Assembly (NCBI GenBank): GCA_024128875.1
Contig: JAMYFF010000004.1
Coordinates: 124,001-188,000, forward strand
Length of the DNA: 64,000 nucleotides
From: Salinilacustrithrix flava
GTDB lineage: Bacteria; Actinomycetota; Acidimicrobiia; Acidimicrobiales; Salinilacustritrichaceae
Direction: 5' to 3'
The notes beneath the pieces are model-generated. The model made no database searches and was not told the origin of the DNA. It saw only the letters and a program-made list of their open reading frames with translations. Position numbers and translations under genes: made by a program. Shown piece after piece: positions 7,858 to 16,417 of the stretch. Within the stretch, counting starts at the first letter, position 1. Every line of letters begins with the position of its first letter.

Positions 7858-9105
7858 TCAGACCGTGATCTCGCCAGTCACCGCAGCGGTGATCAAGGCC
7901 TGCTTGCGTTCGTTCAGTAGCTGCCTGAAGCTCTCGGTTCGTTCGCGGACGGCATGGAGCGCTGTGAGGTGTCCATCCAAGGTGGCGACGGTGGCCTCCT
8001 GGGCATGGGGATCCAGGTTCGGAACCGGCAGGGCCCTCAGCTTCATAGCGGGGAAGCTGCCGAAGGTAACCGCCGACGTGATGACTGGGTACCAACCGGA
8101 CCCGTAGTAGGCGCGAAGCACCCAGTACAGGTAGCGCTGGCTGAACCCGTCGCTTGCGCGGACGCAGTGGACGTGGTTCTGCAGGATGGTGAGGTGATCT
8201 GGCTCCTCCAGCAGGTGGGCCGCCTTGCCCGCTGTGGCCCCACCTTCGATGACGAAGACGTCGCCCTCTCGGATCCGCAGTTCGGCACATTCGGTCGGGC
8301 TCGCCCACATGGTGTCGAGGCCGGTGAGTTCGACCTCCTCGTAGCCGATGTTGGACGCCTTCAGGTAGGGCGTTTCCTGTTCAGATTCCTGCGCCTGCTC
8401 GGACTGCAAGGTCTTCCCAGAGAAGGTCTTCGCAGCGAGCCACAGCGGGATGTAGCCGCGTGGCGCTGCACCAGGAAACGGTGTGAAGGGGACGCCGTCG
8501 TCTACGTGAAGCAATGTGGCGGCCTCCGCTGCTAGCCGCTCCTCTGCACGCATGAGCTGCTTCCCGGATGCAGCCACTGCTCGGTCCATTCGCCCGGTCT
8601 CGCAGTCGAGGTAGTTGGCGATTCGGCGTTGGTCGTCCAAGTTCGGAAGAGGTAGGTCAAGTTGCGAAAGCTCTTCCCAGTAGAGGCGCCACTGCGAGGG
8701 TCGGATGCCGGTACTACGTCGGGCGTACTCCTCGAAGAACGGGCGCGAGCGCAAGAGATAGTGCAAGAACCGGCGGTCCACCGTTGCGCCGTCAGTGCGG
8801 CACACCAGGTAGTCGCCACTCACGATGCCCCGGTGCTCGGACACGCCTACCGAACCGGACCAGGCCTTCATCTTGTTGAAGACGACGTCTCCTGGCTCCA
8901 CGAGCTGGTAGGCGTCCAGGTTTTCGGGGGTTCGGTTGTGGTTGTCGGACCGAGAACTCTTCGGGATGACTCCGTGGTCCCGGTACACCGACAAGACCTC
9001 CTCGGTGACGTGCCCGGTGCGCTTCGTTGGCGTCAACGCCATCCACACCGGCTGCCTCTGCCATCCGTGCGGCACCCGCAGGTCCATGGGTGTTGCTCTG
9101 GTCAC
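7858..9105 (-). CDS. hsdS: Type I restriction-modification specificity subunit HsdS
   Basis: 415 residues from a GTG at 9105 that overlaps the hsdM stop by 4 nt; ATG 9087 is an alternative. HsdS recognises the bipartite DNA target for the whole complex. Two target-recognition halves are visible. The first runs to about residue 170, with GDVVFNKMKAW, GIVSGDYLV and WEELSQLDLPLPNLDDQRRIANYLD followed by a helical spacer. The second runs to the end, with TPYLKASNIG, GDVFVIEGG, and PVPNLDPHAQEATVATLDGHLTAL, closing in the usual helix RKQALITAAVTGEI. The specificity cannot be read from sequence alone. Confidence 0.94.
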   Translation of the reverse strand: MTRATPMDLRVPHGWQRQPVWMALTPTKRTGHVTEEVLSVYRDHGVIPKSSRSDNHNRTPENLDAYQLVEPGDVVFNKMKAWSGSVGVSEHRGIVSGDYLVCRTDGATVDRRFLHYLLRSRPFFEEYARRSTGIRPSQWRLYWEELSQLDLPLPNLDDQRRIANYLDCETGRMDRAVAASGKQLMRAEERLAAEAATLLHVDDGVPFTPFPGAAPRGYIPLWLAAKTFSGKTLQSEQAQESEQETPYLKASNIGYEEVELTGLDTMWASPTECAELRIREGDVFVIEGGATAGKAAHLLEEPDHLTILQNHVHCVRASDGFSQRYLYWVLRAYYGSGWYPVITSAVTFGSFPAMKLRALPVPNLDPHAQEATVATLDGHLTALHAVRERTESFRQLLNERKQALITAAVTGEITV

Positions 9106-11135
9106 TCCGTCACCTCGGTGAGAAGCGCGAGGATCTCGGCCTCTACCGCCTTGATGTCAGCGTCGATCTCGCCGAGCGGTCGGGGTGGGTCGTACCGGTA
9201 GAAGATCCGGGTGAAGGGGATCTCGTAGCCCACCTTCGTCTTGTCGTGGTCTACCCAGGAGTCCTGAGCGTGGGGATGGACCTCTGCTGCGACGTAGTTG
9301 TCGACGCCTACTCGTGTTGGGTCGACGGTGGCATCGGTTGGGTCGAAGCCCGCCGGCAACGGGACCGTCTCGATCCCGCTCAGTTCGGGGTCCGCGACCA
9401 GGTTGCCCTTCCCGTCAATGAGCAGGTCAGCTGACGGATCGGGCACGGACAGCGCCGCAGCGACGGCATTCTTTGCCTTCTTCAGGAGCGCGTTGAAGTC
9501 CCCGTCCTCGCCGAGCGACTTGAGCGCATCGGAGAGAGTCCCTGCTGCCGGAAGCTGCTCGACGGTCTTCTCGACGGCGGCGAGTACGTCGTCGGCCCGC
9601 TCGGCGTCGGCCTTCCGGACGTTCTCAGCGTTCCAGTCCGGGTGGTCCCGGAGCCGACCGACGGCGCCTGCCCCAGGGGCGTATCTGGCGCGCTTGGGGC
9701 GCTCGATGGTGATCCGGCGGAAGCCGAACGCTTCGTTGGGGAGAATCGTCGAGCGGTCGCAGGTGACCATGTCGCCGTAGAGCCGGACGATCTCGTCGAT
9801 GTGTCTCTGAGCGAGTTCGTTGCGCTTCTCGCCGAGGGGCTTGCGCATCCGCTGAAACAGGTCGCGAGCGTCGATGAGCTGGACCTTGCCCTGGCGGTCC
9901 GGGGCCTTGCGGTTGGTGAGGATCCAGATGTACGTGAGGATGCTCGTGTTGAAGAACATGGCCTCGGGGAGGCCGATGATCGCCTCGAGAAGATCGTTCT
10001 CGATGATGTGGCGCCGGATCTCGGACTCGCCGCCGCCGGGGGCGCCGGAGAACAGCGGGGAGCCGTTGAACACGACAGCCATGCGCCCACCTTGCTGCCC
10101 CTTGGCCGGATCGTAGGGCTGGAGCTTGGACAGCATGTGGAGCAGGAACACCATCTGGCCGTCTGCAGTGGACGGCAGTCCCGGACCGAAGCGGCCCCGG
10201 TCACCAAGCTCGGCCTGCTCGGCCTTGATCTTGGTGGCGTACCCCTTCCAGTCCACGCCGTACGGGGGGTTCGCGATCGTGTAGTCGAAGGTACGGCCCG
10301 TGAACGCGTCCTCGGTGAGGGAGTTTCCGAAGGCGATCTCAGCACGGTCGGCTCCCTTGAGGAGCATGTCGGCCTTGCAGATCGCGTAGGACTCGTCGTT
10401 GAGCTCCTGGCCGTACGGCACGACTGTGGCACGGGCGTTCATGGCCGTCACGCGCTCGTCAGCTACCGACAGCATGCCGCCGGTGCCCGCGGTGGGGTCG
10501 TAGACAGAGATGACCTTGCCGGGCTCGGTGAGCGTGTCGCCGTCGTTGACGAACAGCAGGTCGACCATCAGCCCGACGACCTCACGTGGCGTGAAGTGCT
10601 CGCCAGCGGTCTCGTTGGACTGCTCGGAGAAGCGACGGATGAGCTCCTCGAAGACCGAGCCCATGTCCGAGTTCGTGACCCGATCTGGGTGCAGATCGAT
10701 GTCGACGAATGCGGACATCACCTGGGTCAGGAGGTTCCGTTCCGCGAGCTTGTCGATCTGTGCGTCGAAGCCGAACTTGTCCATGATGTCCTGGACGTTC
10801 GTCGAGAAGCCGAGGATGTAGGACCGGAGGTTCTCCGCGACGTAGGACTCGTCGGCGATGACGGTGGCGAACGTCAGCGGGGACGTGCAGTAGAAGGACC
10901 GACCGGAGGCCCGGGTGAGCAGCGGGTGCGGGTCGTCGAGCCCCGCCTTCTTCGCCTTCTCGGCGGCGTCGAGCACGGCCTGCTTCGAGTCCAGGAGAGC
11001 TGCGTCCAGCCGGCGGAGCACGACCAGGGGAAGGATGACCTTCCCGTAGTCGTGGGCCTTGTACGAGCCTCGGAGGACGTCAGCAGCCGCCCAGATCGTC
11101 CGAACGGCTTCGGTGTGGCTGTAGGTCTGGGTCAC
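9102..11135 (-). CDS. hsdM: Type I restriction-modification DNA adenine methyltransferase HsdM
   Basis: 677 residues from GTG 11135, preceded by GGGAG at good spacing; a longer frame to 11219 reads through poor sequence. HsdM methylates adenine N6 in the sequence chosen by HsdS. The N-terminal helical domain opens QTYSHTEAVRTIWAAADVLRG. SAM-binding motif I, YDPTAGTGGML, is near residue 212 and catalytic NPPYG near residue 287. The protein is longer than the common ~500 residues, with an extended C-terminal region that may clamp DNA. It is the first gene of hsdM-hsdS-hsdR, an order that lets the methylase appear before the nuclease. All three are transposon cargo. Confidence 0.95.
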   Translation of the reverse strand: MTQTYSHTEAVRTIWAAADVLRGSYKAHDYGKVILPLVVLRRLDAALLDSKQAVLDAAEKAKKAGLDDPHPLLTRASGRSFYCTSPLTFATVIADESYVAENLRSYILGFSTNVQDIMDKFGFDAQIDKLAERNLLTQVMSAFVDIDLHPDRVTNSDMGSVFEELIRRFSEQSNETAGEHFTPREVVGLMVDLLFVNDGDTLTEPGKVISVYDPTAGTGGMLSVADERVTAMNARATVVPYGQELNDESYAICKADMLLKGADRAEIAFGNSLTEDAFTGRTFDYTIANPPYGVDWKGYATKIKAEQAELGDRGRFGPGLPSTADGQMVFLLHMLSKLQPYDPAKGQQGGRMAVVFNGSPLFSGAPGGGESEIRRHIIENDLLEAIIGLPEAMFFNTSILTYIWILTNRKAPDRQGKVQLIDARDLFQRMRKPLGEKRNELAQRHIDEIVRLYGDMVTCDRSTILPNEAFGFRRITIERPKRARYAPGAGAVGRLRDHPDWNAENVRKADAERADDVLAAVEKTVEQLPAAGTLSDALKSLGEDGDFNALLKKAKNAVAAALSVPDPSADLLIDGKGNLVADPELSGIETVPLPAGFDPTDATVDPTRVGVDNYVAAEVHPHAQDSWVDHDKTKVGYEIPFTRIFYRYDPPRPLGEIDADIKAVEAEILALLTEVTE

Positions 11136-11371
11136 TTGGTCTCCCACGAGGCGGCGGTCAGGCGGAGGGGCTCCGTGCCGACGGACCGTCCGGAGGTCGC
11201 CCGTGGTGTCACTCCACACGTCCCGGTCGCTCGAGCGGAACGCAACCCCGTGCCCCCCGGGGGCGGTCCGTTGACCACTCCGTCCGCGTCGAGACCCCTG
11301 CCGTCATCACTGCCCACCGTTCCGACCGTACTGGCCTGGTGTGACACCGGCCGGGACGTGGCGAGTCGGGA
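11136..11371. other. Intergenic region upstream of hsdM
   Basis: About 236 bp between two minus-strand genes. It must hold the hsdM promoter, but I could not pick out convincing -35/-10 hexamers. A GC hairpin (CCCCC/GGGGG, about 11258-11268) lies inside. Short frames crossing it look non-coding. Confidence 0.4.
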
Positions 11372-11746
11372 TCAGTGCAGGAAGCTGAGGTCTGCGCGGG
11401 TGACGCCGGGAGGAAGGAGGTCGTCCGCACTGTGCAGTTCCGGGAGCAAGGACACGTCGCCGAGTGCGATCGCCCAGGTGCACAGGTCCTCGATCGAGAC
11501 GCGGTAGCGGCCGACGAGCTGGCCGCGCAGGTAGGGATCGTTCGCCACACCCAGCCGGCGGGACAGTTCCACCTCCGGCTCGACGAACATCGCGTTGAGG
11601 GTGCAGACCGCAAGGTGGTGCCAGTACGCAGCGATCAGGACACCGAGCTCCTCAGCCGACTCGGGCTTGAGCCATGGGGAATCGGGAACCCGACCGAACG
11701 CGGACGGATCGACCATCAGCTCGCGTGATCGGATCCTGTCGCCCAT
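11372..11746 (-). CDS. Small HTH-like DNA-binding protein, putative regulator
   Basis: 124 residues from ATG 11746. The middle reads ELSRRLGVANDPYLRGQLVGRYRVSIEDLCTWAIALGD, which resembles the helix-turn-helix of small Xre-like regulators, where the last part (SVEDL...WA..LG) packs the domain. No catalytic motif. It is divergent from the transposition operon at 11849, and a 19-bp palindrome lies between the two starts (11788-11806), so it is a candidate repressor of both itself and the transposition genes. That role is inferred from position. Met at 11716 is another possible start. Confidence 0.65.
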   Translation of the reverse strand: MGDRIRSRELMVDPSAFGRVPDSPWLKPESAEELGVLIAAYWHHLAVCTLNAMFVEPEVELSRRLGVANDPYLRGQLVGRYRVSIEDLCTWAIALGDVSLLPELHSADDLLPPGVTRADLSFLH

Positions 11747-11787
11747 GGCGTCTCGCTACCGACTGGGTCCCAGCGGCGACAGGTCCT

Positions 11788-11806
11788 CGCGCGCAGTCTG
11801 CGCGCG
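11788..11806. promoter_or_regulatory. Palindromic operator candidate, copy 1
   Basis: CGCGCGCA-gtc-TGCGCGCG, a perfect inverted repeat with 8-bp arms, between the divergent HTH gene (11746) and the transposition operon (11849). The same arms with a different 3-nt spacer recur at 18045-18063 upstream of the helicase gene, which supports a shared regulator. Confidence 0.6.
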
Positions 11807-11848
11807 GCACGATCGACAGGCGGGCGCCGATCCGCACGGTGCCCTGCC

Positions 11849-12559
11849 ATGCGAAGGCGAGTACCAACCGAACGAGCACAGTCCCAGCCACGGGTGACCG
11901 CCGATCCCGAGGCGGTCACAGCGGGCGCCTACCAGATCGATGGCGACAGGTGGTGGATACCCCTTGCGAACGTACGTTCGATCCGCGAGGCTGGGGAAAC
12001 ACCATCGCCCCGACCATCGGGAACTGACATGTTCGACAACACCATCGCCAGGCAGACCGGGACCATCGTCCACCGGCTGGTCCGCGTCGCGATCGAGCAG
12101 GACCTCGGTCCCGACGACGTTCGAGGCCTCGCCGAAGCCTGGTGGCGAGAGAACCCCGTCGGTGGAACGACCGCATGGCAGACCCGCACCCGTGCCGTCC
12201 TCGCTGCGAACGTGTACCTGCGCTTGCTCCGGCCCGTCGGCTGGGATCTGCTGGGAGCCGAGCAGCATCTCGGTTCGTCCGTCGCTGACCTCGTCTGGGG
12301 TCTGCGCACGACGGCCGGTGAGATCGTGGCGGTCTTCGTCGACGAGCTGAAGACCGGACGGGACCCCCTCACCGAGCCTGAGCTGATCGACCAGGTCGCC
12401 CGGCTCGAACGAGACGCGTCGGAGCAGTGGCCTGGCGTGTTCGCCGGCGTTCGCGTCGCCGAGACCCGGCACGCATCGCGATCCCGCTTCTGGACCAGCG
12501 ACGGATCTCGACTGCTGGCCGCCCAAGGACCCGATCTGGGTGGGGAGGTCCGGTCATGA
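11849..12559 (+). CDS. RecB/Cas4-like PD-(D/E)XK nuclease heading the transposition operon
   Basis: 236 residues from ATG 11849; a GTG at 11894 would remove 15 poorly ordered residues, and neither start has a good Shine-Dalgarno. Motifs in order fit the RecB/Cas4 branch of PD-(D/E)XK nucleases: GTIVHRL (Gly71, His75), GSSVADLVW (Asp147), VFVDELKTG (Glu166, Lys168) and ELIDQVARL (Gln182, though the usual QxxxY tyrosine is leucine). The stop overlaps the transposase start by 4 nt. In Tn7 this slot belongs to TnsA, which cuts the non-transferred strand; this protein could do the same job, giving cut-and-paste movement, but it does not look like classical TnsA. The role is inferred. Confidence 0.75.
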   Translation: MRRRVPTERAQSQPRVTADPEAVTAGAYQIDGDRWWIPLANVRSIREAGETPSPRPSGTDMFDNTIARQTGTIVHRLVRVAIEQDLGPDDVRGLAEAWWRENPVGGTTAWQTRTRAVLAANVYLRLLRPVGWDLLGAEQHLGSSVADLVWGLRTTAGEIVAVFVDELKTGRDPLTEPELIDQVARLERDASEQWPGVFAGVRVAETRHASRSRFWTSDGSRLLAAQGPDLGGEVRS

Positions 12560-14355
12560 GCGACGACAACGTGAACGAGCAGTTCGAGGCGCTGACCGCC
12601 GGGCTGCGCTACACGGCCCAGGACCCCGAAGCGATCGAGGCGGTCCGTGAAGCACTCGACGGCGGACGTGCACTCAGCGAGGAGCGCAACAAGGAGCTCC
12701 AGGTGCGGCTGGGTTGTTCCCGCGCGACCGTCTGCCGCATCCGTGACCGCATCGTCGCAGAGCTGGAAGACGAACCGGAGCCGGAGAACTCCTTCGACAG
12801 CCTGGAGCGGTACGGATCCGACGGCTTCTACTTCGACGAGCCCATGTTGGTCCTCTACCGGATCCTGGACTGCAACCAGGCTGAGCTCGGTCGGGCCCTG
12901 GCAGCGGCTGGGTACCCGAGGCCGTCACCGGCCACGATCTGCCGCCGCCTCGACGACCAGACCCCTCGCGTGGTCGATGGCGTGAGGTACGGGCACAAGA
13001 ACCGCTACCGGTTCCAGCTCACCCGCCGCTTCGAGTCCGCCGCCCCCTACGACCTGTTCCAGGTCGACGAGTTCCACATCCCCGTCGACGTCCTCGTCCC
13101 CCTCGAGCGCGGCGAGAAGATCTACAACGACGACGGCAAGCGCATCGACCCTGTGCAGCCCGACGGTCCAGGCGGCCGGCTGTTCAAGGTGATGCAGCCA
13201 CGGCTGCTGGTCCTGCTCGACGCGTACTCCCGCTACGTCGTCTCCTACGCCGTGCTGTTCAAGCCGGCAGCCACGATGCGAGACACGCTCGCCCTGTTCG
13301 CGGACGCCTTCGTCCGCCGTGAGATCGACGGCCGAACCATCGGCGGTGCCCCGGACATGATCGGTACCGACAACGGCGGCGCACTCTGCGGCCACCTCGT
13401 CTCGGCGTTCCTGGAGCTCGTCGCCTGCGACCTCGACATCGCACTGGGCTACTCGCCCCAGACGCCCGGCAAGGCCAAGATCGAAGCGAACGGCAAGCCG
13501 ATCAAGCGTCGGCTGACCACCGGCATCGTCGGCCGTCGGACCGAGGCCCGGAGCCGGGACGGCTACGACATGGCAGCCGTCGATCCGAAGCTGCTGCTCA
13601 CCGCGGACGAGTTCCTCACGCACGCCCACGGGGTCATGCAGGAGTGGAACTTCGAGCACGTGCACAGCTCCACCGGCGAAGTCCCCTTCGAGCGGTTCAC
13701 CCGTGACGGCGTCATCGGAAATGCCGTCCCCAACGAGGTCCTGGCGATCGCGTTCCTCCAGGCCCAGCACGTCAGCTACGACCGGCTCAGCGGCGACGGC
13801 CGCCGCCGCGTCGACAAGGAAGGCGTCCGCCTCTTCGACGGCACCTACCACCAGGCCGTCGGCTTCCACGACGAGATCGGGTCGACCGTCGAGATCCGCA
13901 CTCTCCACCACCGCCGCGACTACCAGATGGCGTTCACCCTCGACGGCAAGTTCATCGACATCGTGAAGCACCCCAGCGCGTGGACCGAGGACGACGACCG
14001 CGAACGCAAGGCCCGCGCCGTCGACGACACCCGCACCATCAACCGGGTCCACAAGGCCGCCGCGAACTACACCGCCGCCGCCGCGTCGACGACCCCCGAG
14101 GATCTGGCCGCCGAGGCGGCCCGGCTCGCCATGCGCAACGCCGAAGTCGACGACGCCAAGGCCGCAAAGCGCGACGTCACCCGCCCCGACGACGTCGGTC
14201 CCCGCCGCCGCAAGAACACCAAGGACGCCGTGGACCTCGAGGCCAACGACGACACCTACGACCTGACCAGCGCCATGGCTGCCATGGCCGAACACGAGAA
14301 CGACGACGTCGTAGTCGACGCCGAAGACACCGCTGTGACCGAGGAGCGAGCATGA
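12556..14355 (+). CDS. DDE transposase of the TnsB/TniA (Mu-type integrase) family
   Basis: 599 residues from ATG 12556, chosen for its 4-nt overlap with the previous gene and the GGGGAGG just upstream; a longer frame to 12427 only reads through the nuclease gene. An HTH-like segment (LQVRLGCSRATVCRIRDRI, about 48-66) precedes an rve catalytic core with a complete triad: Asp171 in FQVDEFHI, Asp272 in IGTDNGG and Glu310 in GKAKIEANGK. The D-E spacing is normal. A beta-barrel-like region follows, then a charged, probably disordered tail from about residue 495, the expected site for contact with the ATPase. It should bind the repeats at 1521-1603 and 21656-21744 and carry out strand transfer. 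Confidence 0.93.
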   Translation: MSDDNVNEQFEALTAGLRYTAQDPEAIEAVREALDGGRALSEERNKELQVRLGCSRATVCRIRDRIVAELEDEPEPENSFDSLERYGSDGFYFDEPMLVLYRILDCNQAELGRALAAAGYPRPSPATICRRLDDQTPRVVDGVRYGHKNRYRFQLTRRFESAAPYDLFQVDEFHIPVDVLVPLERGEKIYNDDGKRIDPVQPDGPGGRLFKVMQPRLLVLLDAYSRYVVSYAVLFKPAATMRDTLALFADAFVRREIDGRTIGGAPDMIGTDNGGALCGHLVSAFLELVACDLDIALGYSPQTPGKAKIEANGKPIKRRLTTGIVGRRTEARSRDGYDMAAVDPKLLLTADEFLTHAHGVMQEWNFEHVHSSTGEVPFERFTRDGVIGNAVPNEVLAIAFLQAQHVSYDRLSGDGRRRVDKEGVRLFDGTYHQAVGFHDEIGSTVEIRTLHHRRDYQMAFTLDGKFIDIVKHPSAWTEDDDRERKARAVDDTRTINRVHKAAANYTAAAASTTPEDLAAEAARLAMRNAEVDDAKAAKRDVTRPDDVGPRRRKNTKDAVDLEANDDTYDLTSAMAAMAEHENDDVVVDAEDTAVTEERA

Positions 14356-15134
14356 CAACGCAACTGCAACTGCCGTACGGGCCCCACTGGGGAACACTCG
14401 CCTCCCTCGACGATGTAGCGACCGTGGAGACCGACGCGCTCCTGCGCCTGCGTGTCCGGGTCGACGAGGCGATCCGGCGCCGCACGATCCTGGTTGTCAC
14501 CGGACGGTTCGGGACCGGGAAGTCGTTCGGCGTGGCTCGTGCGGTAGAAGAACGCGCCCCCGTCCACGACGTCGACGTCGTCTGGTTGGAGATGCAGGCC
14601 TCAACCGGCCAACGCGACCAGTGGCACGAGCTCTACTACGAGATCCACGGCTACTACCCGGCGAAGTCCGCAACGATCGGCGACGTCATCCGCATGCTCA
14701 AGCACGACCTGGCGGAGCGGCCCCGTGTCCTCGTGCTCGACGAAGCCCAGGAGGTCCACAAGCAGGTGTCCAAGCAGCTCCGTTGGCTGCACGAACCGAA
14801 ATCCTCGGACTTCGGGCTCATCTTCTCCGGCACACCCAACCTGTGGCACGACCTGCTTCCCGGTGCGATCCGATCGAGAACAGGTCACCACGTCAAGGTG
14901 AAGGGCCTCAGCGACGAGGACGCAGTGAAGCTGTTGCCCCAGTTCCATCCGATCTTCGCCACCGCGGATCCCGACGACCTCCGTCGATGGAACCGGACCC
15001 GGGCTCGCGGGTCGTTCCGCTGGTGGGCTCGCATCCTCGAGAACGCCGTCGACCTGCTACCGCACCTCGACGGCAAGCTCACCGACCGGGCCATGGCCGT
15101 GATCTGCGCTGACCTGCCCGAGGGCATGTCGTGA
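14352..15134 (+). CDS. TnsC/TniB-like AAA+ ATPase, transposition regulator
   Basis: 260 residues; ATG 14352 overlaps the transposase stop by 4 nt. In Tn7 and Mu relatives this ATPase forms filaments on DNA, activates the transposase and steers target choice. Walker A is TGRFGTGKS (Gly51-Ser58), Walker B VLVLDEAQE (Asp130, Glu131) and a sensor-like GLIFSGTPN lies near 155-163. The region DEDAVKLLPQFHPIF fits the lid helices. The length is that of short MuB/TniB-type ATPases rather than E. coli TnsC (about 550). No extended C-terminus for a TnsD/TniQ partner is evident. Confidence 0.9.
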   Translation: MTTQLQLPYGPHWGTLASLDDVATVETDALLRLRVRVDEAIRRRTILVVTGRFGTGKSFGVARAVEERAPVHDVDVVWLEMQASTGQRDQWHELYYEIHGYYPAKSATIGDVIRMLKHDLAERPRVLVLDEAQEVHKQVSKQLRWLHEPKSSDFGLIFSGTPNLWHDLLPGAIRSRTGHHVKVKGLSDEDAVKLLPQFHPIFATADPDDLRRWNRTRARGSFRWWARILENAVDLLPHLDGKLTDRAMAVICADLPEGMS

Positions 15135-16417
15135 CCGCCGCCGACGTGACGCCCCGGGTCTGCGTGGTCGGGGACTCCACGGAGTGGCCGGCCTGGCTGG
15201 CATCTCGCCCCGAGCACCACCCGAACGTCTTCTGCGTCGACGTCCCGCCGTTGACCATGCCAAGCGTCGTCGACGCCGCCGAGGCCGTCCTCACCGGACT
15301 GGGCAAGGACGGACGTCTCACGTTCGCCAAGCGAAGCGCCGAAGCTCTCGCCGCAGCCTGGCTGTCGGTGACCCACCACACCGACGCCCTGATCGTCGAC
15401 GTAACGGTGCTCCGCGGACGCGTCCTCGAAGATGTCGTCCACATGCTCGTGGCGTTCGGGATCCGCCCGTGGCTGGTGATCCCCTCCGGCGACTACGACG
15501 ACCTCGATGAGCGAACCGACCTCGCCACCGAGCTCGTCGACCACTTCGACGGCGTCCTCCTCAGCCCGGCCGAGACCGTCGCGGCGTGGCCCGACACCGC
15601 CGACCCGACCGCAGCGGACACCGATGACGACGGGGACTGGCCGCTCGTGCCTCGGATCGACGCCGTGTACTTCCGCAGCGCCGTCCGAGACCTTCTCGAC
15701 CCAGACGACGCCACGTTCGTGGACACCTACTTCGTGTCCACCGTCAAGGAGATCCGCGACGAGCTCTCGCAGCCGAACTTGCAGATCCGCTCGGTCGAGA
15801 AGCTGCTCCGCAACCGGATGCACGACGCCGTCACCGACGACGAGCTCATCACCATCGTCCGAGCCGCCCAGGTCGCCGCCGCCACGACCCGGTTTCGGAT
15901 CTTCGTCAACCCGATCCGGCTCTTCGGCGCCTGCAACGTCCTGCCACGCCGCGGCCACATCGTCCGCGACGACTGGTGGACCCGCCTCGACCGCTACCGC
16001 GACCCCGACGTCGGCACCGTCGCCGCGCTCCACATGGCCGGCATGGACCTCGCCGACATCCACACCCTCGCCACCGACGACGTCACCGAAGGCCCGGACG
16101 GCTCGGCAACCGCCACTGGCGCCTCCGGCGCGCCGTTCACGCTCACGGGACCCGCCGCTCGCTTCTTGCGTGCCTCGGTCGCCTGGCGCATCTTCGGCGC
16201 CGGGCCGGGCCCGTTGTTCTCCACCCATCGCGCCGACGGCATCTCGAACCAGCGCCTCGGGCACCTCGCACGCGAACCGATGACGGTCGGGATCCGACAC
16301 ACCGGCGTCAAGGCATGGCGCAACGAGCCGACGGCCGAGAACTGGCTGGCCAACTACGGCATCACCGTCGACCGATCCACGAAGGCGAAACGCCGAGCGG
16401 AGCAGAAGTCCGCATGA
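15131..16417 (+). CDS. Unknown 428-residue protein of the transposition operon
   Basis: 428 residues from GTG 15131, overlapping the ATPase stop by 4 nt. I do not recognise the family. The N-terminal half has alternating strands and helices (RVCVVGDSTEWPAWL, LIVDVTVLRGRVLEDVVHML, IRPWLVIPSGDYDD) like a Rossmann-type or P-loop-less fold. An acidic linker (about 160-170) leads to a helical second half containing TVAALHMAGMDLADIHTLATDDV and ending in basic residues. It has no zinc-finger cysteines of the TniQ type. Its place directly after the ATPase is where TniQ/TnsD target selectors occur in related elements, so target choice is the natural guess, but only from position. Confidence 0.75.
   Translation: MTAADVTPRVCVVGDSTEWPAWLASRPEHHPNVFCVDVPPLTMPSVVDAAEAVLTGLGKDGRLTFAKRSAEALAAAWLSVTHHTDALIVDVTVLRGRVLEDVVHMLVAFGIRPWLVIPSGDYDDLDERTDLATELVDHFDGVLLSPAETVAAWPDTADPTAADTDDDGDWPLVPRIDAVYFRSAVRDLLDPDDATFVDTYFVSTVKEIRDELSQPNLQIRSVEKLLRNRMHDAVTDDELITIVRAAQVAAATTRFRIFVNPIRLFGACNVLPRRGHIVRDDWWTRLDRYRDPDVGTVAALHMAGMDLADIHTLATDDVTEGPDGSATATGASGAPFTLTGPAARFLRASVAWRIFGAGPGPLFSTHRADGISNQRLGHLAREPMTVGIRHTGVKAWRNEPTAENWLANYGITVDRSTKAKRRAEQKSA

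Noticed and set aside
12925..14397. 490-codon open frame on the minus strand opposite the transposase
   Set aside because: Val/Gly/Asp/Ala-rich composition and exact antiparallel register to a clear DDE transposase; a GC-rich shadow frame.
15131..16417. Possible degenerate tyrosine recombinase in the second half of the 428-residue protein
   Set aside because: AALHMAGMDLADIHTLATDDV resembles the recombinase helix by pattern, but the catalytic Arg position is Asp and no HxxR or Tyr box is convincing.
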